From Anaerolineaceae bacterium (GTDB lineage: Bacteria; Chloroflexota; Anaerolineae; Anaerolineales; Anaerolineaceae), in the NCBI GenBank assembly GCA_028699715.1, contig JAQVUC010000015.1, forward strand, positions 1-10,683: 10,683 bases of DNA. Direction: 5' to 3'. The position numbers were made by a program, and so were the translations under genes. Below, in pieces: positions 1 to 4,750 of the stretch (positions are counted from its first letter, which is position 1; each line of letters begins with the position of its first letter). Under the pieces are notes generated by a model. The model saw only the letters and a program-made list of their open reading frames with translations, ran no database searches and was not told the origin of the DNA.

Positions 1-53
1 ATCAAAGACGAGAAAAAGCCTTCTACCAGTTTGTGGAAGATGAAGGTTTATAG
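1..53 (+). CDS. C-terminal tail of an unidentified upstream gene (partial)
   Basis: Frame 3 is open from the left edge to a TAG stop at 51-53. It reads QRREKAFYQFVEDEGL, a charged, helix-like end typical of a soluble cytoplasmic protein. The other two + frames in this stretch give less protein-like peptides: frame 2 stops at once, and frame 1 runs through the promoter-like area. Only 16 residues are visible, so no family can be named. It is also possible that this stretch is not coding. Confidence 0.4.
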   Translation, partial: QRREKAFYQFVEDEGL

Positions 54-89
54 CCAGTCTAATAGCTTGCTAAGAGGGTTGGATAACTG

Positions 90-117
90 TTGTTTTTCCG
101 CTCCCGTAGGTTACAAT
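90..117 (+). promoter_or_regulatory. Possible sigma70-type promoter of the dCMP deaminase gene
   Basis: A TTGTTT box at 90-95 (3 of 6 matches to consensus) is followed by a 16-base spacer and TACAAT at 112-117 (5 of 6 matches). The predicted start of transcription is near 124, giving a leader of about 26 bases before the ATG at 150. The -10 is good and the -35 is weak, so this is only a plausible call. Confidence 0.35.
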
Positions 118-136
118 TTTAGAACTTTGTTTGCTT

Positions 137-143
137 GAAGAGG
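137..143 (+). promoter_or_regulatory. Ribosome binding site that selects the ATG at 150
   Basis: GAAGAGG lies six bases before the ATG at 150. The reading frame is also open to a TTG at 135, but that start would lie upstream of this Shine-Dalgarno sequence and has none of its own. The site therefore favours ATG 150. Confidence 0.6.
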
Positions 144-149
144 TTGCCA

Positions 150-641
150 ATGATCAGACGTGACAAAATCAATTATTACCTTGACCTGGCTGAAATCGTT
201 AGCCAGCGCGGAACTTGCCTGCGCAAGCAATATGGTGCGGTGATCGTGAAGAACGATGAGGTAATTTCCACTGGTTATGTTGGAGCTCCGCGGGGGCGGG
301 CAAATTGCATTGACCTGGGTTTTTGCATCCGGGAACAATTGAAGGTGCCAAGGGGAGAGCGATACGAGCTATGCCGCAGCGTCCATGCGGAAGCCAACGC
401 TATCATCAGCGCGTCAAGAGAACGCATGTTGGGTTCTGCGCTCTACCTGGTCGGGACGGACTTGAAGGACAATGGCAATTACGTGCAAAATGCCAATCCA
501 TGCTCGATGTGTAAAAGGATGATCATTAACGCCGGTATCGAGATAGTGTATATTCGAGATGATAAAGACAATTATCGTGTCATAAAGGCACAGGATTACG
601 TGGATAATGACGATTCACTTCATGGAGAGTTTGGCTACTAA
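150..641 (+). CDS. dCMP deaminase (deoxycytidylate deaminase family)
   Basis: This 163-residue cytoplasmic protein belongs to the zinc-dependent cytidine/deoxycytidylate deaminase family. It probably converts dCMP to dUMP, the precursor for thymidylate synthase. The zinc and catalytic motifs are both present: HAE at residues 79-81 (His ligand and proton-shuttling Glu) and PCSMC at 117-121 (two Cys ligands). The stretch GYVGAPRGRANC (42-53) is the substrate-loop region typical of dCMP deaminases rather than free-base or tRNA deaminases. Additional cysteines at 53, 59 and 75 precede the HAE motif; in some dCMP deaminases such residues bind a second, structural zinc, which I infer as possible here. 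Length is normal for the family. The start at ATG 150 is preferred over TTG 135 because GAAGAGG sits six bases before it. The next gene begins 114 bases downstream. ComEB-type late-competence annotation is sometimes given to this family, but nothing here supports a competence role. Confidence 0.9.
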   Translation: MIRRDKINYYLDLAEIVSQRGTCLRKQYGAVIVKNDEVISTGYVGAPRGRANCIDLGFCIREQLKVPRGERYELCRSVHAEANAIISASRERMLGSALYLVGTDLKDNGNYVQNANPCSMCKRMIINAGIEIVYIRDDKDNYRVIKAQDYVDNDDSLHGEFGY

Positions 642-755
642 TTAAATAGAGGAACCCAACCCGAGTTTTCCGGGACTTCACACCCCAATTCCCCAACAAG
701 GAGGGTGTAAAGAAGGAGAGATGGTCATCTGGTAAACAAAATTAAGGAAAATGCA
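642..755 (+). promoter_or_regulatory. Intergenic leader of proC with two small inverted repeats and purine-rich Shine-Dalgarno-like motifs
   Basis: Two inverted repeats occur. CCCG at 660-663 pairs with CGGG at 671-674 across a 7-base loop. ACACCC at 680-685 pairs with GGGTGT at 703-708 across a 17-base loop, extended by a possible G-U pair. Neither is followed by a T-run, so neither is a convincing intrinsic terminator. Two strong Shine-Dalgarno-like strings (AAGGAGG at 698-704 and AAGGAG at 713-718) are each followed within a few bases only by tiny frames: GTG-stop at 706, and ATG at 721 giving MVIW then stop. The real proC site is AAGGAA at 744-749. No good promoter was seen. The role of these elements is unknown. 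Confidence 0.3.
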
Positions 756-1613
756 ATGAACAATCAAACGAAATTCGCAATAATTGGCGCGGGTGCAATG
801 GGAGAAGCCATCATTGCTGGTTTACTCAGACAGAACTTAAGCTCTCCGGAGAATATTTACGCATCAGAACCACGCCTGGAACGTTGTGAAGAACTGAAGA
901 TCAAGTATGGTATCAAAACTTCACCCCAAAATGTTCAGGTTTTAACTGACGCAGATGTTGTTTTGCTTTCGGTAAAACCACAAGTATTGGATAAGGTATT
1001 AAAGGAATTAAAGGGCTTTATCCCATCAGAAGCTGTGGTCATCAGCATCATAGCTGGTGCTACGATTGAAAAGATCTCCAACGGATTGGCGCATCAGGCG
1101 GTTGTTCGCACTATGCCAAACACACCGGGTCAAATCGGCAAAGGGATCACGGTTTGGTTCGCATGCGACGCTGTTACTGAAAAACATTTGGGGAAAGTAC
1201 AGCTCATGCTACAAGCATTGGGGGAAAATATCCAGGTCGATGAAGAATATTATCTGGATATGGCAACCGCAGTTTCCGGTACCGGCCCCATGTACGTTTA
1301 CCTCTTTATGGAAGCCTTTATGGACTCAGCCGTTCATTTGGGGTTCTCCAGGCATGTGGCTGAAAAACTTGTCATTGAAACAATTCGTGGATCTGTCGAT
1401 TACTATGAGAGCCAATCGGTCCATGTGGCTGACCTGAGAAATAAAGTGACTTCGCCGGGTGGCACCTCTGCTGCCGCATTGTATTATCTGGAAAAGGCTG
1501 GATTTCGCACCGCAATTTCACGAGCCATTTGGGCTGCATATTCACGTTCACAAGAATTGGGAAAAGGGAAATTGGATCAAAATCCAGAAAAAAATAACGA
1601 TAAGAATGATTAG
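756..1613 (+). CDS. proC: Pyrroline-5-carboxylate reductase
   Basis: This cytoplasmic enzyme reduces 1-pyrroline-5-carboxylate to L-proline with NAD(P)H, the last step of proline synthesis. The N-terminal Rossmann motif GAGAMG is at residues 11-16, followed by SVKPQ near 72 and the conserved RTMPNTP segment near 113. The C-terminal dimerisation and catalytic domain has SGTGP at 174-178. The family signature starts at residue 231 (VTSPGGTS, then AALYYLEKAGFR). The second Thr of the usual PGGTT is Ser here, a mild change. The length of 285 residues is slightly above the usual 265-275 because of a hydrophilic tail rich in Lys, Asn and Asp. The ATG at 756 has AAGGAA six bases upstream. No proA or proB is in the window, so the proline pathway is split in this genome. 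Cotranscription with the deaminase gene before it is possible but not shown. Confidence 0.96.
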   Translation: MNNQTKFAIIGAGAMGEAIIAGLLRQNLSSPENIYASEPRLERCEELKIKYGIKTSPQNVQVLTDADVVLLSVKPQVLDKVLKELKGFIPSEAVVISIIAGATIEKISNGLAHQAVVRTMPNTPGQIGKGITVWFACDAVTEKHLGKVQLMLQALGENIQVDEEYYLDMATAVSGTGPMYVYLFMEAFMDSAVHLGFSRHVAEKLVIETIRGSVDYYESQSVHVADLRNKVTSPGGTSAAALYYLEKAGFRTAISRAIWAAYSRSQELGKGKLDQNPEKNNDKND

Positions 1614-1737
1614 AAGAAAAGAATGAAAAACAGAAATCTTGGTAACAGCGTTGTAAAAGTATCTGTGGTTGGGAATCTATCACATTGATACAGCCAATGC
1701 AAATCAGGATTAATTGCCTTAACGGAAAAGGAGAAAT

Positions 1738-3129
1738 ATGAAAAAATTTGATGTGGTTGTTATTGGTTCTGGTCCGGGGGGCTATGTAGCTGCCATTAAT
1801 ACGGCTCAGATGGGATTGAAAACCGCGATTATTGAAAAAAAATGGATCGGTGGGGTGTGTTTGAATGTGGGTTGTATCCCCTCCAAATCTCTGCTGCATA
1901 ACGCGGATCTCGCTCACACCCTCCTGAATAAATCAAAAGAATTTGGCATCAGCTTTGAGAATTTGGAGCTTGATTATTCAGCAGCCTTCCAGCGCAGCCG
2001 GCAAGTCAGCCAACGCCTGAGTAAGGGTGTCAACTTTTTGATGAAGAAGAATGACATTGAAGTAATTGAAGGCGAAGCAAAATTGACCGCGCCAGGCAAA
2101 CTCAAAGTTGCCCTGACTGCTGGCGGCGAAGAAGACGTGGAAGCCGCGGATATTATCCTGGCGACTGGCGCACATGCCACAGTGATCCCCGGGATGGAAC
2201 CGGATGGCGAGAAAATTTTGGATTATGTCCACGCCATCATGCTGGAAAGCTTGCCAAAATCGGCCGTGATCATTGGCGGGGGAGCGATCGGGGTGGAGTT
2301 CGCGACCATTTGGAGCGGCTACGGCGTTGAGGTCAGCCTGGTTGAGATGCTGCCGCACATTCTGCCAAACGAAGATGAAGAAGCTGCCGCTGAATTGACC
2401 AAAGCTCTCAAAAAACGGGGGGTCAAAGTTCATGCCGGTACAAAAGTAAAATCGGTTACCAAAAATGATGCTGGCACCAGTGTGCTGCTTGAAAGCGAAA
2501 AAGGGGAAGAAGCTATTGAAGCGGAAATCACCTTGGTTGCGGTTGGTTTCAAGCCAAGCTCCCATGGGCTTGGGCTGGAAGAAGTTGGGGTCGAAATGGA
2601 CAAACGCGGTTTTGTGCAGGTCGATGAGCGCATGGCTACTTCTGTCCCGGGAATCTGGGCCATTGGGGATGTGACCGGCAAGTTGTTGTTGGCACACACC
2701 GCGTCAGCCATGGGGGCAGTCTGCGCCGCGAACATTGCTGGTTTGGAAGCGCAGAAATTGGATTACCGTATGATCCCCCGGGCGGTTTTCTCTGACCCAC
2801 AGGTGGCCTCCTTTGGTTACACCGAAGCAGAAGCCAAAGAAGCCGGCTTTGATGTCAAAGTTGGACGAGTGAATTTCATTGCAAACGGCAAGGCGCAGGG
2901 TTTGGGGGCGGGCGTCGGTTTTGCCAAGATCATCACCGATGCCAAATATGGCGAACTGCTAGGGGCTGCTTTGGTTGGTCCTGAAGTTTCAGAGCTATTG
3001 CCAGAGTTGGTTTTGGCGCAGGCTAACGAACTGACTGTGACAGAAATTGCCCATAGTGTGCACATTCATCCAACCCTTTCGGAAGCGCTGATGGAAGCCG
3101 CGCAATCCATGGAAGCTGGAGGGGAATAA
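1738..3129 (+). CDS. lpdA: Dihydrolipoyl dehydrogenase (E3, class I flavoprotein disulfide reductase)
   Basis: This enzyme reoxidises dihydrolipoyl groups with NAD+ and serves as the shared E3 of 2-oxoacid dehydrogenase complexes and the glycine cleavage system. At 463 residues it has the standard length and all hallmarks. The FAD-binding motif GSGPGG is at residues 10-15. The redox disulfide is C41/C46 in GGVCLNVGCIPSK. The NAD-binding motif GGGAIGVEFA is near 179-188, and the second FAD contact AIGDVTG is near 310. The C-terminal interface carries HIHPTLSEA, holding the catalytic His and Glu. The CxxxxC spacing and the HPTLSE motif favour lipoamide dehydrogenase over glutathione or mercuric reductase. 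There is no N-terminal lipoyl domain, unlike some bacterial forms. The start is ATG 1738 with AAGGAG at 1728-1733. The 124-base gap after proC holds only a weak promoter candidate, TTGATA at 1685-1690 with ATTAAT at 1709-1714. No E1, E2 or glycine-cleavage genes are in view. A strong terminator follows the stop codon. Confidence 0.96.
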   Translation: MKKFDVVVIGSGPGGYVAAINTAQMGLKTAIIEKKWIGGVCLNVGCIPSKSLLHNADLAHTLLNKSKEFGISFENLELDYSAAFQRSRQVSQRLSKGVNFLMKKNDIEVIEGEAKLTAPGKLKVALTAGGEEDVEAADIILATGAHATVIPGMEPDGEKILDYVHAIMLESLPKSAVIIGGGAIGVEFATIWSGYGVEVSLVEMLPHILPNEDEEAAAELTKALKKRGVKVHAGTKVKSVTKNDAGTSVLLESEKGEEAIEAEITLVAVGFKPSSHGLGLEEVGVEMDKRGFVQVDERMATSVPGIWAIGDVTGKLLLAHTASAMGAVCAANIAGLEAQKLDYRMIPRAVFSDPQVASFGYTEAEAKEAGFDVKVGRVNFIANGKAQGLGAGVGFAKIITDAKYGELLGAALVGPEVSELLPELVLAQANELTVTEIAHSVHIHPTLSEALMEAAQSMEAGGE

Positions 3130-3151
3130 AACTTCTCCCTTTGTTTAGATT

Positions 3152-3180
3152 AAACGCCCTCACGCGAGGGCGTTTTGATT
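3152..3180 (+). terminator. Intrinsic terminator after the dihydrolipoyl dehydrogenase gene
   Basis: AAACGCCCTC at 3152-3161 and GAGGGCGTTT at 3166-3175 form a perfect 10-bp stem with a 4-base ACGC loop, followed by the T-rich run TGATTTAG. The stem starts 22 bases past the stop codon of the gene. It marks the end of the metabolic gene string and separates it from the operon that begins near 3229. Confidence 0.92.
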
Positions 3181-3213
3181 TAGGTCTACGGGGATAAAAA
3201 ATAGTGTCGATTA

Positions 3214-3222
3214 TGCTATACT
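3214..3222 (+). promoter_or_regulatory. Extended -10 promoter of the membrane/MutL-like operon
   Basis: TGCTATACT combines the TG extension (3214-3215) with TATACT (3217-3222, 5 of 6 matches to TATAAT). At the usual 17-base spacing there is no good -35 box (ATAAAA at 3194-3199), which extended -10 promoters can tolerate. It lies between the terminator at 3152-3180 and the first gene of the operon. The predicted start of transcription, about seven bases past the box, coincides with the A of the ATG at 3229. Confidence 0.55.
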
Positions 3223-3228
3223 TTACCC

Positions 3229-3378
3229 ATGAAAGTTGAGCCTTCAGCCAACATTTTTCAAGAATCTGCCAGGCTTTGCGAAAGTTTTGACAGTCTTCAG
3301 ATCGCCTCATCCTCAAATGTTTTTTTGTTGCCCCAATTGCCTTTAACCCTTTCTACTCAAGTCGAGGGGGGTGCCTGA
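3229..3378 (+). CDS. Possible 49-residue small protein, perhaps leaderless, upstream of the DUF6754-like gene
   Basis: An ATG at 3229 opens a 49-codon frame that ends with TGA at 3376-3378, two bases before the ATG of the next gene. The peptide starts MKVEPSANIFQESARL, has one Cys at residue 17, a mildly hydrophobic middle (VFLLPQLPLTL near 31-41) and ends TQVEGGA. It has no clear signal peptide or membrane segment, and I recognise no family. There is no Shine-Dalgarno sequence ahead of it. Instead, the extended -10 at 3214-3222 places the expected transcript start at the ATG itself, as in leaderless mRNAs. The GAGGGGGG that should serve the next gene (3364-3371) lies inside its last codons, so translation of the two could be coupled. 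It may equally be an untranslated leader that is open by chance. Confidence 0.4.
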   Translation: MKVEPSANIFQESARLCESFDSLQIASSSNVFLLPQLPLTLSTQVEGGA

Positions 3379-3380
3379 TC

Positions 3381-4142
3381 ATGGCCGGAATCAGCCTGCA
3401 TGATCTGATTTCCACGCTTATTGTGATCCTGTTTTTGCTGGTCATGTTTATTGCCTGGCTAATGGGAAAGAACAAAAAGATGCCTCCCTATGCTAACCCT
3501 GAGGGTTATGAAAGAATCGATGAACTGATGCACCGCTCCTCAGAAGAGGGCAAAGCCTTGTTGATGGGTTTGGGCGAAGGCTTTTCCGGCTTGAATGGCA
3601 GCCTGGGAGATCAAACCAGTTTGATGGTGCAGCGGATTCTGATGAGCCGCTCTGTTTTTAACGACCAACCGGCTCAATCCTATAGCGGTGACGGGGCGCT
3701 GGCCTGTATCAGCCAAATGATTGTTCACGGCGCTTACGACAAGGCCATGGCAGTGGAGTTATTCCGGCCGGAGCACAATCAGCTCACCGGTCTTAGCGGG
3801 CTTTCCTGGATGGCAGGTTTATTGCCTGAATTGGCACGTTCAGATAACACAGGGCTGGTTTTGGCGGGCTCTCTGCGACCTGAAAGCTTAATCATTACCG
3901 ACATGGCGGAACGAAAAGAAATCCCGGTTGTGGCGGCAACGGGTGACATCAGCGGACAAGCAGCTTTGTTTGCTTCAGGCGCTCCGGTATTGCTCGGGGA
4001 AGATTATTACCTGCCCGCAATCGGAGATATAAACCAGGCTTCCTATCAGCATTCCGCCCGCGTCTTGAACCTTTTCCGGATCCTGCTGGCTGCCGGCCTG
4101 TTGCTGGCTGCCTTTTTGAAATTGAGCGGGGTTTTACCGTGA
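3381..4142 (+). CDS. DUF6754-like membrane-anchored protein
   Basis: This 253-residue protein has an N-terminal membrane segment at about residues 7-28 and a second at about 230-250. A soluble domain of roughly 200 residues lies between them. The basic GKNKK directly after the first segment suggests the soluble domain is cytoplasmic. The domain resembles the DUF6754 family of Chloroflexota as I remember it: an EEGKALLMGLGEG stretch near residues 55-67, then a long alpha/beta region. That region contains GLVLAGSLRPESLIITDMAE and GDISGQAALFASGAPVLLGEDYY, which look like successive Rossmann-type strand-helix units. No catalytic residues are evident and no function is established. The start ATG 3381 has GAGGGGGG nine bases upstream. 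The gene overlaps the next one by four bases (GTGA). It is the first main gene of a co-directional string and probably acts with the two polytopic proteins encoded next to it. Confidence 0.75.
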   Translation: MAGISLHDLISTLIVILFLLVMFIAWLMGKNKKMPPYANPEGYERIDELMHRSSEEGKALLMGLGEGFSGLNGSLGDQTSLMVQRILMSRSVFNDQPAQSYSGDGALACISQMIVHGAYDKAMAVELFRPEHNQLTGLSGLSWMAGLLPELARSDNTGLVLAGSLRPESLIITDMAERKEIPVVAATGDISGQAALFASGAPVLLGEDYYLPAIGDINQASYQHSARVLNLFRILLAAGLLLAAFLKLSGVLP

Positions 4143-4750
4143 GACAGCGTTTGGCCTTGATCACAGCGGCCTTGTCAGGTTCAGTTGTGCTGCTTTTGTT
4201 GTTCTTCCAACCGGTGGCGGGAGCTTACCTGGCCTTGGTGTTGAACTGGGCGATTATCGTCGCCAGTGTGGCCTTGCTTGTGGCCATTGCCAGTTTACTT
4301 GTGACTCATATTCGCTTCATAGCGGTCGGCCGAAGGGGTTTTATTTACAGTTTTGTTTTGATCACTGCCTTTTTGGCCACGTTTCTACCGGGCTTGTTTA
4401 AAGGAGTGGAGGATCCGGGATATTTAGGTTGGATCAGCGCCATCCAAAAACCGCTTGAATTGTCTCTGCTTGGTCTGATTGCACTTGTGATGATGAGCGC
4501 GGCTGTCAAACTATTCCGCGTACGGGGATGGTCAGTGCTGACGGTCTCGTTTGCTATCAGCGCGCTCTTGTTTCTGTTTTTAAACCTGGGTTTGTCAGAT
4601 TGGAGCGGCAACCAGATCTTCAGCACTCTGATTGATGCCTTCCTGCGCCTGCCTGTTATTGGCGCACGCGGGCTGCTGATCGGAGTCGCTTTGGGAGCCC
4701 TGCTTGTGGGATTCAGGGTTTTGATTGGGCAGGAGTCTGATAATGAGTGA
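4139..4750 (+). CDS. Polytopic membrane protein, about six TM segments, unknown function
   Basis: This is a 203-residue hydrophobic protein. Likely membrane segments lie at about residues 5-24, 28-54, 68-86, 105-122, 127-149 and 174-196. The most distinctive feature is the last segment, which begins GARGLLIGVALGALLVG, a small-residue-rich helix that could pack tightly or line a pore. Two basic patches (HIRFIAVGRRG near 57-67 and RVRG near 123-126) probably face the cytoplasm. The GTG start overlaps the previous gene by four bases with no strong ribosome site, indicating translational coupling. The last eight bases overlap the next gene. I believe related proteins occur beside DUF6754 genes in other Chloroflexota, but this is from memory and unverified. 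It could be a channel-like or scaffold component; no transporter signature is visible. Confidence 0.82.
   Translation: MRQRLALITAALSGSVVLLLLFFQPVAGAYLALVLNWAIIVASVALLVAIASLLVTHIRFIAVGRRGFIYSFVLITAFLATFLPGLFKGVEDPGYLGWISAIQKPLELSLLGLIALVMMSAAVKLFRVRGWSVLTVSFAISALLFLFLNLGLSDWSGNQIFSTLIDAFLRLPVIGARGLLIGVALGALLVGFRVLIGQESDNE
4731..4735 (+). promoter_or_regulatory. Ribosome binding site that selects the ATG at 4743
   Basis: AGGAG sits seven bases before the ATG at 4743, inside the end of the preceding gene. The frame is also open to a TTG at 4725, but that start would place this site within the coding region and would lack one of its own. ATG 4743 also places the CPHC zinc-ribbon motif close to the N-terminus, as in other zinc-ribbon proteins. 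Confidence 0.6.

Noticed and set aside
1623..1688. A 21-codon small frame between proC and the dihydrolipoyl dehydrogenase gene
   Set aside because: There is no convincing ribosome site, the peptide is featureless, and frames of this length are common by chance in AT-rich gaps.
1372..1917. A 181-codon open frame on the - strand across the end of proC and the start of the dihydrolipoyl dehydrogenase gene
   Set aside because: It lies antisense to two confidently identified genes, its product has no recognisable domain, and its composition (many His, Phe and Pro) is typical of a shadow frame.
1978..2697. A 239-codon open frame on the - strand inside the dihydrolipoyl dehydrogenase gene
   Set aside because: It is fully antisense to a gene with every family motif intact, and the product is rich in Phe, His and Gln without any domain pattern.
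3023..3316. A 97-codon - strand frame covering the terminator and promoter region
   Set aside because: It crosses a strong intrinsic terminator and the end of the dihydrolipoyl dehydrogenase gene, and its Arg/Lys-rich product matches nothing I know.
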